Shown: positions 1 to 8,320 of the stretch, piece after piece
Layout: every line of letters begins with the position of its first letter
How positions within the stretch are numbered: position 1 is the stretch's first letter
From: JAAXGX01 sp965221595
GTDB lineage: Bacteria > Acidobacteriota > Vicinamibacteria > Vicinamibacterales > UBA8438
DNA length: 64,000 nucleotides
Assembly (NCBI GenBank): GCA_965221595.1
Contig: OZ244900.1
Span: 2,666,001 to 2,730,000, forward strand
Reading direction: 5' to 3'
The notes under the pieces: model-generated
The model's input: only the letters and a program-made list of their open reading frames with translations
Told to the model about the DNA's origin: nothing
The model's database searches: none
Translations under genes and position numbers: made by a program

Positions 1-997
1 CCGGCGCAAACGCCACGGCGAAGATGCCGGCCAGCGACAGGCCCGGGCGCAGCAGTCCGATCGCGAAGTCGATCATGGCAATGAACGCCAGGAAGGCGAT
101 CAGCATGGCGGCGACGTTGAGGGCGATGCGCATGCCGTCCGCGGCGCCCGCCGCCGCGGCGTCGATGACGTTGACGTGATCGCGGCGCACCGCCGTCGCG
201 ACCGCGCCGGCCGTCGCCGGACGGCCGGTCTCCGGCACCAGGATCTTGGACAGGTACAGGCCGCACGGCGCGGCCATTACGCTCGTGGTCAGCAGCGCCA
301 CGGGATCGGCGCCGAGGCTGAGGTAGACGCCCAGCACGCTGCCGGCGATGGTGGCGAGCCCACCGGTCATCAGCGTCAACAGTTCCGAGCGGGTCATGCC
401 GCCGATGTACGGCTTGACGATGATGGGCGCCTCGGTCTGTCCCATGAACACGTTGGCGACGACCGACAGTGTCTCGGCGCCGCTCGTGCGCATGAGCGGC
501 AGCATGAGGCGGGCCATCAGCGTCACCAGCAGCGGCAACACCCCCACGTGGTACAGCACGGTGAACACGGACGAGACGAAGATGATGACCGGCAGGGCGG
601 CGAACGCGAGCACCAGGCCGTCCGGAAACACCCGGCCCATGGCCTCCGGGTCCGCGAGCACGCCGAACACGAGTCCCGAGCCCGCGCTCGTGAATTCGAG
701 GAAGCGGGTGACGACGGCCCCCAGCGCCGCGAAGAACTGGTAGCCCGGCCGCACGCCGCCCACCTCCACGCGCAGGATGCAGACGGCAATCAGGAGCTGC
801 AGGGCGATGCCCCAGCCGACCGTGCGCCAGCGGATCGCGGCGATGTTGGACGAGCACGCCACGATGAGGGCTCCGAAGCAGACCACGCCGAGGCCCGCGC
901 GCGCCCGGTCCGGCAGCGTCTCCTGCAGCACGAACACGCCCGCGGCCAGCAACACGGCGGCCCCGGCAATCACGACGCGCAGGTGGAACGTCTGCAT
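1..997 (-). CDS. CNT-family concentrative nucleoside transporter (3' end beyond window)
   Basis: Read on the minus strand, this is an open frame of about 332 codons running off the left edge, so the C-terminus is missing. It encodes a very hydrophobic inner-membrane protein with several transmembrane segments. Near residue 190 it has the motif VFMGQTEAPIIVKPY. The GQTEAP signature is characteristic of concentrative nucleoside transporters (NupC/CNT), which import nucleosides with H+ or Na+. A downstream stretch, MAAPCGLYLSKILVPET, is also typical of the family. An in-frame TAA lies ten codons upstream of the chosen ATG and no better start lies between them, so this start is well constrained. 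The gene diverges from the M14 peptidase gene. The substrate (purine or pyrimidine) cannot be told from what is visible. Confidence 0.9.
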   Translation of the reverse strand, partial: MQTFHLRVVIAGAAVLLAAGVFVLQETLPDRARAGLGVVCFGALIVACSSNIAAIRWRTVGWGIALQLLIAVCILRVEVGGVRPGYQFFAALGAVVTRFLEFTSAGSGLVFGVLADPEAMGRVFPDGLVLAFAALPVIIFVSSVFTVLYHVGVLPLLVTLMARLMLPLMRTSGAETLSVVANVFMGQTEAPIIVKPYIGGMTRSELLTLMTGGLATIAGSVLGVYLSLGADPVALLTTSVMAAPCGLYLSKILVPETGRPATAGAVATAVRRDHVNVIDAAAAGAADGMRIALNVAAMLIAFLAFIAMIDFAIGLLRPGLSLAGIFAVAFAP

Positions 998-1021
998 GGC
1001 TGGCTGGGCGGCTGCCAGGGC

Positions 1022-1027
1022 ATCTTA
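1022..1027 (-). promoter_or_regulatory. Possible -10 element of the CNT transporter gene
   Basis: TAAGAT on the minus strand lies 24 nt upstream of the transporter ATG, in the divergent intergenic region. No convincing -35 hexamer was seen, so this is only a candidate. Confidence 0.22.
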
Positions 1028-1093
1028 CGACACGACCGCCGACACGACCGCGACCGGCGTCCAACCGACGTCCGGCCGGCAGGACATTCACGA

Positions 1094-1099
1094 TATACT
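1094..1099 (+). promoter_or_regulatory. -10 element TATACT for the M14 peptidase (leaderless arrangement)
   Basis: TATACT ends 7 nt before the GTG start codon of the M14 peptidase. With normal -10 to +1 spacing, transcription would begin at or next to the GTG, giving a leaderless mRNA. There is no Shine-Dalgarno sequence before this GTG. No good -35 box is visible. Confidence 0.45.
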
Positions 1100-1106
1100 G
1101 CGAGCC

Positions 1107-3788
1107 GTGTACTCCCGACTCCTGCGCGCGGGGTTGATCGGCCTCGCCGCGACGCTCACGCTGGCCTTTCCGGCGCGGGCCCAGCAGCCGTCCGGAATCC
1201 CCACCCCGGAGGAGTTCTTCGGCTTCCCGATGGGTGCGGACCGCCAGCTCGCGCACTGGGATCGGATGGTCGACTACTTCCACCTCATCGGCGACCGCTC
1301 CGGGCGCGTCGTCGTCAGCGAGCTCGGCAAGTCCACGCAGGGGCACCCGTACCTGCTGGCGGTCGTCTCGACGCCGGACACGATTGCCGATCTGCCGCGC
1401 TACCAGGCGATGCAGCAGGAGCTGGCCGACCCCCGGCGCACGACGCCGGAGCGGGCGGAGGAGATCGCGCGCACCGGCAAGGCCGTCGTGTTGATCGGCG
1501 CCAACGTGCACGCGACCGAGATCGGCACCAACCAGGTCATGAACGACCTGATCCACCAGCTGGCCACCGAGCGCTCCGCGTGGGTCGATCACCTGTTGGA
1601 AAACCTGATCGTGCTGCTCATCCCCTCGCAGAATCCCGACGGCCAGCGCATGGTCGTCGAGTGGTACCGGCGCAACCTGGGCACCGCGTACGAAGGGTCC
1701 CCGCTGCCGGACCTCTACCACGAGTACGCCGGGCACGACAACAACCGCGACAGCTACATGCTGACCCAGGTCGAGACGCGCCACCTCAACGACGTGCTCT
1801 ACCACCAGTGGCTGCCGGAGGTGTATCTCGACAGTCACCAGATGGGCAACAGCAACGCGCGCATCTTCGTGCCGCCGTTCAAGAATCCGCCCAATCCGAA
1901 CGTCGACCCCCTCATCTGGTCGCAGGTCAATCAACTCGGCCAGGCCATGGCGGGCCGGCTGCACGAGGCCGGCAAGCCCGGCGTCCTGTGGGGCGAGCTC
2001 TACAGCGGCTACTGGCAGGGCGCCAACAACACGAATCCGTGGTGGCACAACATGGTGGGGCTCCTGACGGAGGTCGCCAGCACGCAGCTGGCGACGTCGG
2101 TCCGCCAGCAGCGCATCGCCCGCTACCGGGGCCTGCGCCTGCGCCGCGGCGGATCGCTCGGCAGTCGGCGAGGTTTCAGATTGCCGCTGGCGCCCCCGCG
2201 CGACGTCCAGGCGCGGATGAACTATCCGCGGCCATGGCTGGGCGGCCTCTGGACGTTCGGCGATGTCGTCGAATACAACGCGCTGGCCATGGAGGGTTTG
2301 CTCGAGGCCGTCGCGAACGGCAGGGCGACGTTCAAGCGCAACTTCTACCTGATGAACCGGCGCGCCATCGACCGCTTCGCGGACGGGTCGCCCTATGCCT
2401 TCGTGATACCGGCGGCGCAGCGCGACGCGCACGCCGTCGCGCATCTGCTGGGGCTGCTGCAGGCCGAGGCGGCCGAGATCGAGGTGGCCGACGAACCGTT
2501 CACAGCGGACGGCGAAAGCTACCCGCCGGGGACGTACGTCGCCCGCCTGTCTCAACCGTTCGGGCGCTGGATCAAGGACATCCTCGAGCCGCAGACGTAT
2601 CCGGACATTCGCTGGCCCTATCCCAGTGCGCCGCTCGACAAGCCGTACGACGTCACGGCCTGGACGCTCGGCATGCTGATGGGCGTCGAGACGATTCGGA
2701 TCGATCGACCGTTCGAGGCGGCGCTGCGCCCCCTGGCGACAGAGGCCGCAGCGCCGGCCGGCCGCGTAGTCGGCAACGGTGACACGTTCGTGATCGCGCA
2801 CGACACCAATCGCAGCTTCAACGCGCTGAACCGGCTGCTGGCGGTGGGCGCTGACGTGCGCTGGGCCCACGACGAGCTCGACCTCGGCGCGCCGGGGCGC
2901 TACGGGCGCGGGGCCATGCTGGTGACCGGCGTCGAACGCGCCGTGCTGGAGGAGCTGGCCGGCACGCTGCGGCTACGCATCGCGGCGGCAGACCTGCCCG
3001 ACGACGTCGCCGGGTTGCAAATACACGCGCCGCGGCTCGCCGTCTTCGAGCCCTGGGGCGGCAACATGGATGCCGGCTGGACCCGCTGGGTGCTCGACCA
3101 GCACGACTTCCGCTACACCCGCGTGCGGAGCGGGGCACTGCGCGCCTCCGGACTGCACGACCGCTTCGATGTCATCATCCTGCCGGAGACGAGCTCGGTC
3201 TCGTTGATTCAGGGCCTGCTGGGACCGAACGTGCGCCCCGAGTACCGCGGCGGTATCGGCGCGCAGGGGGTTCGGAACCTCGTCGAGTTCGTGCGCGCCG
3301 GCGGCACGCTCATCACGCTCGGCAACGCCGCGGCGTTCGCCATCGATCACCTCGGTGTGCCGCTGGCGAACGTGGTGCGCGGACTCTCCGACGATGCCTT
3401 CTACTGCCCCGGCTCGATCCTGCGCGTGAGCGTCGACACGACGCATCCGCTCGGATACGGCATGGCGCCGGTGGCCGACGCGATGTTCGTCGCCAACGGC
3501 GGGTACCGTCTGACCCGCGCCAATCCGAACGCCGAGGTCAGCACGATCGCACGCTATCCGGACGGGCCGTTGCGTCGCAGCGGCTGGCTGACCGGCGAGG
3601 AGCGGCTGCGCGGCAGCGGCGCCGTCATGGAGGTCTCCGTCGGCCGCGGACGGGTCATCCTGCACACGTTCCGGGTGCAGCACCGGGGGCAGACCTGGGG
3701 CACGTTCAAGCTGTTGTTCAACTCGATCTTCTACGGCCCCGCCGTGGTCGGCCAGCCCGCCGGACGCGCGTCGCTCGACGCCCAATAG
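1107..3788 (+). CDS. Secreted M14-family zinc carboxypeptidase
   Basis: Encodes 893 aa from a GTG start. That start was chosen because an N-terminal signal peptide follows at once (hydrophobic residues 7-22, cleavage near ARA-QQ) and a -10 box sits just upstream. The frame is open further upstream, but that part overlaps the divergent transporter and looks non-coding. The M14 metallopeptidase domain occupies about residues 40-330. Likely zinc ligands are H135 and E138 (NVHATE) and H244 (LDSHQMG), with E322 in LLTEVAS as the probable catalytic glutamate. The segment SQNPDGQRM is typical of the family. The C-terminal half (residues 550-890) resembles the glutamine-amidotransferase-like domain found in large acidobacterial M14 proteins. 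It probably acts in the periplasm or outside the cell on peptides; the substrate is unknown. Confidence 0.88.
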   Translation: MYSRLLRAGLIGLAATLTLAFPARAQQPSGIPTPEEFFGFPMGADRQLAHWDRMVDYFHLIGDRSGRVVVSELGKSTQGHPYLLAVVSTPDTIADLPRYQAMQQELADPRRTTPERAEEIARTGKAVVLIGANVHATEIGTNQVMNDLIHQLATERSAWVDHLLENLIVLLIPSQNPDGQRMVVEWYRRNLGTAYEGSPLPDLYHEYAGHDNNRDSYMLTQVETRHLNDVLYHQWLPEVYLDSHQMGNSNARIFVPPFKNPPNPNVDPLIWSQVNQLGQAMAGRLHEAGKPGVLWGELYSGYWQGANNTNPWWHNMVGLLTEVASTQLATSVRQQRIARYRGLRLRRGGSLGSRRGFRLPLAPPRDVQARMNYPRPWLGGLWTFGDVVEYNALAMEGLLEAVANGRATFKRNFYLMNRRAIDRFADGSPYAFVIPAAQRDAHAVAHLLGLLQAEAAEIEVADEPFTADGESYPPGTYVARLSQPFGRWIKDILEPQTYPDIRWPYPSAPLDKPYDVTAWTLGMLMGVETIRIDRPFEAALRPLATEAAAPAGRVVGNGDTFVIAHDTNRSFNALNRLLAVGADVRWAHDELDLGAPGRYGRGAMLVTGVERAVLEELAGTLRLRIAAADLPDDVAGLQIHAPRLAVFEPWGGNMDAGWTRWVLDQHDFRYTRVRSGALRASGLHDRFDVIILPETSSVSLIQGLLGPNVRPEYRGGIGAQGVRNLVEFVRAGGTLITLGNAAAFAIDHLGVPLANVVRGLSDDAFYCPGSILRVSVDTTHPLGYGMAPVADAMFVANGGYRLTRANPNAEVSTIARYPDGPLRRSGWLTGEERLRGSGAVMEVSVGRGRVILHTFRVQHRGQTWGTFKLLFNSIFYGPAVVGQPAGRASLDAQ

Positions 3789-3964
3789 GAACCTGCGCCG
3801 TAGACCGGCATAGACTCCCGGCAGGATGGACTGGGCACCAAGCGGAGCCGCCAGCGCAGTTTGGCGCCCAGGCCGCCCAAGGGTCCCCGCAAGCGGGCGT
3901 CGGGGGTCCGGGGCGAAGCTCCCGTCCGGATGAAGCCGCCGGCGGGCGCCGCGAGGAGAACGAC

Positions 3965-4468
3965 ATGGAACGGACAGCGGCCGGCACGTTCCTGTACATG
4001 GCGCGGTCGCGGCTCGTCGTGCACCTGACCGGACAGATCCGGGCCTGCCTCGACGCGCTGAACGATCAACAGACCTGGTGGCGGCCGAACGAGCAGGCGA
4101 ACGCCGTCGGCAACCTCGTGCTGCACTGCGCCGGCTCGACCCGGCACTACATCGGCCACGTGGTGGGCGGCATCGACTTCGTGCGCGACCGCGACGCGGA
4201 GTTCGCGGCGCGGGGTCCGCTGCCGCGGGCTGCGCTGCGCGCGCAGCTCGACGCCGCCGTCGCCGAGGCCGACCGGGTGCTGGCAGCCTTCGACCCCGCC
4301 GATCTGCTCGCAACGACCCCGCGCACGCCGAAGCCCTCCACCTACCTGCAGGTCATCGGCCTCCAGCTCACCCACTACGCGGCGCACACCGGGCAGATTG
4401 CCTACGCGACGAAGCTGCTGCAGGCGGGTGCGCTCGACGAGCTGTGGCGCAACACTCCGTCGCACTGA
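3965..4468 (+). CDS. DinB/DUF1572-like putative metal-dependent protein
   Basis: A 167-aa, mostly helical cytoplasmic protein. The ATG start is supported by a purine-rich GAGGAGAA sequence just upstream. Histidines in LVLHCAGSTRHYIGH (about residues 50-65) and in THYAAHTGQIAY (about 140-150) match the scattered metal-binding histidines of the DinB/YfiT four-helix-bundle superfamily. The HTGQ motif near the C-terminus is very typical. The family is often linked to stress or thiol chemistry, but the reaction of this member is unknown. The MGMT-type gene starts 11 nt downstream, so the two are probably cotranscribed. Confidence 0.8.
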   Translation: MERTAAGTFLYMARSRLVVHLTGQIRACLDALNDQQTWWRPNEQANAVGNLVLHCAGSTRHYIGHVVGGIDFVRDRDAEFAARGPLPRAALRAQLDAAVAEADRVLAAFDPADLLATTPRTPKPSTYLQVIGLQLTHYAAHTGQIAYATKLLQAGALDELWRNTPSH

Positions 4469-4479
4469 CGCGGCGCGGC

Positions 4480-4863
4480 ATGGCTCCCGGCCGTCAGGAT
4501 CGCTTCGCGGAGCGCGTGCTCGCGGTGGTGCGGCGCATTCCCACGGGCCGGGTGGCCACCTACGGCGACGTGGCCGCACTGGCCGGGCGTCCGGCGGCTG
4601 CGCGCGCCGTCGGCAGCATCCTGGCCCGCTGCCGAAACCCCGGCGTGCCGTGCCACCGCGTCGTGGCCGCCGGCGGCCGCCTGGGCGGCTACGGCGACCC
4701 GCTCGTCAAGCGCCGGCTGCTCGCCGCCGAGGGCGTGCACGCCGCCGGCCGCCGCCTGCGCCACTTCGCGCGCGTCCATTGGGCGGCGGGGTCGGCCGAC
4801 CGCGATCAGCCTACGCAGGACCCATCCGTGTCGCCTCCTGCTGATGACACGCCGGTACCCTGA
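4480..4863 (+). CDS. MGMT-type methylated-DNA cysteine methyltransferase (short form)
   Basis: A 127-aa protein matching the DNA-binding and active-site domain of O6-alkylguanine-DNA alkyltransferases. An N-terminal helix-turn-helix region (PTGRVATYGDVAALAG, arginine finger near R42) is followed by the active-site motif VPCHRVV with the acceptor cysteine at residue 58, then GRLGGYG. The cysteine shows it is not an alkyltransferase-like (ATL) protein, where tryptophan replaces it. It lacks the N-terminal domain of Ogt/Ada. The last 35 residues or so are Pro/Asp-rich and family-atypical. Start: an ATG 11 nt after the DinB-like stop; upstream in-frame codons overlap that gene. The likely role is direct reversal of alkylation damage in DNA. 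Confidence 0.85.
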   Translation: MAPGRQDRFAERVLAVVRRIPTGRVATYGDVAALAGRPAAARAVGSILARCRNPGVPCHRVVAAGGRLGGYGDPLVKRRLLAAEGVHAAGRRLRHFARVHWAAGSADRDQPTQDPSVSPPADDTPVP

Positions 4864-4967
4864 CCCCCACCGGCACCGCCGGCAGGAGCACCCGCGTCAC
4901 CGACCTGCCGGCCGCCGCCAGCGTCACATCGCGCGCGTCCATTGGCGACGCACGCCGCGAATCGCGC

Positions 4968-4973
4968 TATGAT
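4968..4973 (+). promoter_or_regulatory. Possible -10 element TATGAT
   Basis: TATGAT lies 22 nt before the ATG of the small secreted protein gene, which has its own GGAGGG ribosome site. A TTGGCG further upstream is spaced too far (20 nt) to be a confident -35. Confidence 0.35.
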
Positions 4974-4995
4974 CGAGTTTGGCGGGAGGGCGTGG

Positions 4996-5451
4996 ATGAA
5001 ACAGCCTGGGAGCCTGGGAGTCGTGCTCGTGTGGTGCGTCGCCGCGGCGGGAGCTGCGGGTGCGGGTGCACAACTCGCGCCGGCGGACGTGGACGTGCCC
5101 ACCGGCGAGGTTGCCCTGGGGACCGTGAGCCTGCCGCGCGCGGTGCTGGTGGACGGCCGGACCCTGGATGCCGGCAGCTACGACGTCCGCCTGACGGCCA
5201 GGTCGGCAGCGCCGGAGACCGCGGGCGCGCTGAACGTGCTGGAACGCTGGGTCGAGTTCGTGCAGGGCGGCACGGTGCGCGGCCAGGAGGTCGTCACCAT
5301 CGTGCCGGCCGGCGAGATCGGCGAGGTGGCAAAGAGCGCCGCGCCCGGCTCGGGTTCGGCACGCGTCGAGATGCTGCGCGAGAACGAGTATCTGCGCGTC
5401 TGGATCAATCAGGGCGGCACGCACTACCTGCTCCACCTGCCGGTCGGCTAG
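4996..5451 (+). CDS. Small secreted protein of unknown function
   Basis: Encodes 151 aa from the ATG preceded by GGGAGGG. A longer frame with an earlier ATG exists, but it lacks a ribosome site and would bury the signal peptide. Residues 1-27 (MKQPG followed by an Ala/Val/Gly-rich core, AGAGAQ) look like a Sec signal. The mature part has a beta-rich pattern, with DAGSYDVRLT resembling a short extracytoplasmic beta-sandwich module. I do not recognise a named family. The next gene is convergent (rng on the minus strand). Confidence 0.65.
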   Translation: MKQPGSLGVVLVWCVAAAGAAGAGAQLAPADVDVPTGEVALGTVSLPRAVLVDGRTLDAGSYDVRLTARSAAPETAGALNVLERWVEFVQGGTVRGQEVVTIVPAGEIGEVAKSAAPGSGSARVEMLRENEYLRVWINQGGTHYLLHLPVG

Positions 5452-5511
5452 CGCCGGCAGTCTGCGCCGTGGCACCGCGTGCAGCCGCCGCCAGGCGTGC
5501 ACGGCGCGCCC

Positions 5512-7026
5512 TCACAACGTCATCACGTCGAACTGCTCGTGGTGCAGTTGCGCGTCCGACTTCAAACGCGGGCGCCGGCCGAGCACCTTTTCCAGCTCCC
5601 GGAGCACACCGCGCTCCTCCTCCTTGAGCGCCCGGGCGATGTCGGGATTCACGCGCAGCAGCACCGCGTGGCCGTTCAGGTCCACGGCCAGCTTCCGCAT
5701 CTCGGACAGAATGTCGTAGCAGATGGTCGATGTGGCCTTGATGACGGCGCTGCCCGAGCAGTAGGGACACGGTTCGGTCAACTGGCGCTCCAGACTCTGC
5801 TTGGCGCGCTTGCGGGTGACCACTATCAGCCCGAATTCCGACACCTGGACCGCCTTGGACGGCGATCGGTCCTTGCGCAGCTCCTGCTCGAGGACCTGCT
5901 GGACGCGCTGGCGGTTCTTGCGCTCCTCCATGTCGATGAAGTCGAGCACGATGATGCCGCCCAGATCCCGCAGGCGGATCTGGCGCACGATCTCCCTGGC
6001 CGCCTCGAGGTTCGTCTTGACAATCGTGTCCTCGAGCCGGCCGGTCCGCTTGCCCACGTAGCGGCCCGTATTGACGTCGATCGCCACCAGTGCCTCCGTG
6101 TGGTTCACGACGATGTAGCCCCCCGACTTGAGCCAGACCTTGCTCCGCAGCGCCTTGTCGATCTCGGCCTGGACGCCGTATTCGTCGAAGATGGGGAAGT
6201 CCTTCGTGTAGTGGTGCGTGCGCGGCACCAGGCTGGGCATGATCCGCTCGATGAGGCGCAGCGCCCGCCTGCACTCCTCTGCATCATCGATGCGGATGGC
6301 GGAAAAGTCCTCGTTGAGGAAGTCCCTCAGCAGCTTCGCCACGAGGCTCTCCTCGCGGTGGATGATGGCCGGCGCCCGCGCCTGCTCGGTCTTCTGCCGG
6401 GCCTCGGTCCAGAGCTGATGGAAGTACGCGAGGTCCGCGACGATGTCCTCGTCGGGTCTGCCGGCGGCCGCGGTCCGCAGAATGACGCCGCCGGTGAAGC
6501 CGTGCTCCTCGCGAAAGCGCCGCACGATGCCGCGCAGCCGCCCGCGCTCGCTGCGCGCGTCGATCTTGCGAGACACGCCGATCTGGTCGACGGTCGGCAT
6601 GAAGACCAGGAACCGCCCCGGCAACGCCACGTGCGACGTGATCCGGGCGCCCTTCGTGCCGAGCGGGTCCTTGGCGACCTGAACGAGAATCTCCTGGTTC
6701 GCCTCGAGGAGTTCCTCTATCTTGGCATCGGGATTGCCGCCGCGCGGAGCATCGTCGTCCTCGGAGTCACCGGCCTCGAGGCGCTCGAACTGCTCGACCG
6801 TATCGACGACGTCGGCCACATACAGGAACGCGTCCCGCTCGAGCCCGATGTCGACGAAGGCGCACTGCATGCCCGGCAGCACCTTCGAGACCCGGCCCTT
6901 GTAGACATTGCCCACGGTGCCGCGCTGACTGATCCGCTCGATGAACACCTCGGCGACCTGGTCGTCCTCGAGAATCGCGGCCGTCGTCTCGTGCGGAGAC
7001 GAGGAAACGATCAACTCCTTGTTCAT
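5512..7026 (-). CDS. rng: Ribonuclease G/E family endoribonuclease
   Basis: Encodes 504 aa. The N-terminal S1-like RNA-binding region (GNVYKGRVSKVLPGMQCAFVDIG, about residues 36-60) is followed by a 5'-sensor/RNase H-like core. The two magnesium-binding aspartates lie in VAIDVNTG and VLDFIDMEER. The zinc-link motif is CPYC near residue 427. The length fits RNase G, as there is no RNase E-type degradosome scaffold. A GTG nine bases upstream (7035) extends the frame, but it overlaps the GGAGAG ribosome site. The ATG at 7026, with 8-nt spacing, is therefore the better start. It is the last gene of the shape operon, as cafA/rng follows mreBCD in enterobacteria. Role: 5'-end-dependent rRNA maturation and mRNA turnover. 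Confidence 0.93.
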   Translation of the reverse strand: MNKELIVSSSPHETTAAILEDDQVAEVFIERISQRGTVGNVYKGRVSKVLPGMQCAFVDIGLERDAFLYVADVVDTVEQFERLEAGDSEDDDAPRGGNPDAKIEELLEANQEILVQVAKDPLGTKGARITSHVALPGRFLVFMPTVDQIGVSRKIDARSERGRLRGIVRRFREEHGFTGGVILRTAAAGRPDEDIVADLAYFHQLWTEARQKTEQARAPAIIHREESLVAKLLRDFLNEDFSAIRIDDAEECRRALRLIERIMPSLVPRTHHYTKDFPIFDEYGVQAEIDKALRSKVWLKSGGYIVVNHTEALVAIDVNTGRYVGKRTGRLEDTIVKTNLEAAREIVRQIRLRDLGGIIVLDFIDMEERKNRQRVQQVLEQELRKDRSPSKAVQVSEFGLIVVTRKRAKQSLERQLTEPCPYCSGSAVIKATSTICYDILSEMRKLAVDLNGHAVLLRVNPDIARALKEEERGVLRELEKVLGRRPRLKSDAQLHHEQFDVMTL

Positions 7027-7034
7027 GCCAAACA

Positions 7035-7040
7035 CTCTCC
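7035..7040 (-). promoter_or_regulatory. Ribosome binding site that decides the rng start
   Basis: GGAGAG on the minus strand lies 8 nt before ATG (7026). It shares a base with the alternative upstream GTG start, which excludes that GTG. Confidence 0.6.
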
Positions 7041-7190
7041 GTTGGCCTCGTCGGCCTGCAGCGGCACAGGTCGGGCGCCGGCGGCAGGGGCGAGCCGACG
7101 AGCACGAGCCCGCCGGACAGCGGCCCGCGCACCGTCATCGGCACACCGTTCCACGCCACGGCTGTCATCCCTCTGCGAGTCACGTTCACG

Positions 7191-7208
7191 CCGCCGCGCG
7201 CGCGGCGG
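7191..7208. other. Perfect 18-bp GC palindrome directly after rodA
   Basis: CCGCCGCGC followed by GCGCGGCGG abuts the rodA TGA codon with no gap. There is no T-run, so it is not a classical intrinsic terminator. It could be an mRNA-stabilising or processing hairpin between rodA and rng. Confidence 0.4.
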
Positions 7209-8309
7209 TCAACTGGCGAAACGACGCATGCCGACGTTCAGAATGAGACCGAACCCCATCAGCGTCGCAATCAGCGACGAGCCGCCGTAGCTCATCAGCG
7301 GCAAGGTCAGGCCCTTGACCGGTGCCAGGCCGGCCGACATCGTCAGGTTGTAGATCACCTGGAAGGTGAATCCGGCGGTTATCCCGACGACCAGCAGCAG
7401 ACCGGTCCGGTCCCGCGCCACCCGCGCCGCCTCCAGCGACCGCAGGATGACGAACAGGTACAGCCCGAGCACCACCAGCACACCCCGGAACCCCTGTTCC
7501 TCGGCCAACACCGAGAAGACGAAGTCGCTGTGCGCGACCGGCAGAAAGTTGTACTGGCTCTGCGTGCCCTGCAGAAAGCCCTTGCCGGTCAGCCCGCCCG
7601 ACCCGACGGTGATGCGGGCCTGGATCTGCTGGTACCCGGCGCCGCGCGGATCGCGTTCCGGGTCGACGAAGCTCACGAGCCGGGCGCGCTGGTAGTCCTC
7701 GAGAGCGTAGGTCCACGCCACGGGACTCAGCAGCAGGCCGACGAGGGCCAGCGCGGCCAGCAGCTTCAGACGCAGCCCGGCGAACACCATGACCGCCAGA
7801 CAGACAGGCAGCAACGTGACCGCCGTCCCCAGGTCGGGCTGGACGATGATGAGCAGGAACGGCAGGGCGACCACCAGCGCGCCGACCACCCAGTCCAGGG
7901 TGCGGACGCCGACACGCTGCAGCGTTCCGTAGAAGGTCGCCAGGGCCAGCGCGACCGCCATGCGGGCAAACTCCGAGGGCTGGAAGTTGACCGGGCCGAG
8001 GTCGATCCAGCGCCGCGCGCCACCCTGCTCCGAACCGATGACGAGCGTGCAGACGAGCAGGAGCGCGAGGCCGCCGTATACGAGCACGACGCGGTTGGTC
8101 AGCTCGCGATAGTCGATGCCGAGGCAGAAGGCCATGGCGACCAGCCCGATCGCGAGCGCCCACACCTGCCGCGCGAGCTGCGGTCCGACGCGGCCGGTGG
8201 CGGCCTCGTAGGTCGTGCTGTAGATCATCGCCAGACCGAGCAGGCACAGCGCGAACACCGCGGCCAGCAGGCTCCAGTCGAGGCGGCTGTACAGGCGGCT
8301 ATCGAACAT
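7209..8309 (-). CDS. rodA: RodA, SEDS-family peptidoglycan glycosyltransferase
   Basis: Encodes 366 aa with about ten transmembrane helices. SEDS signatures are visible: GARRWIDLGPVNFQPSEFAR around residue 100, VQPDLGTA near 157 and FLPVAHSDFVFSVLAEE near 255-270. The aspartate in HSDF is residue 262, the position of the catalytic Asp262 in E. coli RodA. The C-terminal MSYGGSSL motif is also typical. It polymerises glycan strands from lipid II during lateral wall growth, working with PBP2. The gene lies 11 nt downstream of mrdA, so the two are tightly coupled. Confidence 0.95.
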   Translation of the reverse strand: MFDSRLYSRLDWSLLAAVFALCLLGLAMIYSTTYEAATGRVGPQLARQVWALAIGLVAMAFCLGIDYRELTNRVVLVYGGLALLLVCTLVIGSEQGGARRWIDLGPVNFQPSEFARMAVALALATFYGTLQRVGVRTLDWVVGALVVALPFLLIIVQPDLGTAVTLLPVCLAVMVFAGLRLKLLAALALVGLLLSPVAWTYALEDYQRARLVSFVDPERDPRGAGYQQIQARITVGSGGLTGKGFLQGTQSQYNFLPVAHSDFVFSVLAEEQGFRGVLVVLGLYLFVILRSLEAARVARDRTGLLLVVGITAGFTFQVIYNLTMSAGLAPVKGLTLPLMSYGGSSLIATLMGFGLILNVGMRRFAS

Positions 8310-8320
8310 CGGTCAATCCG

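Noticed and set aside
176..2782. An 868-codon plus-strand frame at the left end
   Set aside because: It overlaps the CNT transporter on the other strand and the M14 gene in another frame. The translation is Arg/His-rich low-complexity sequence.
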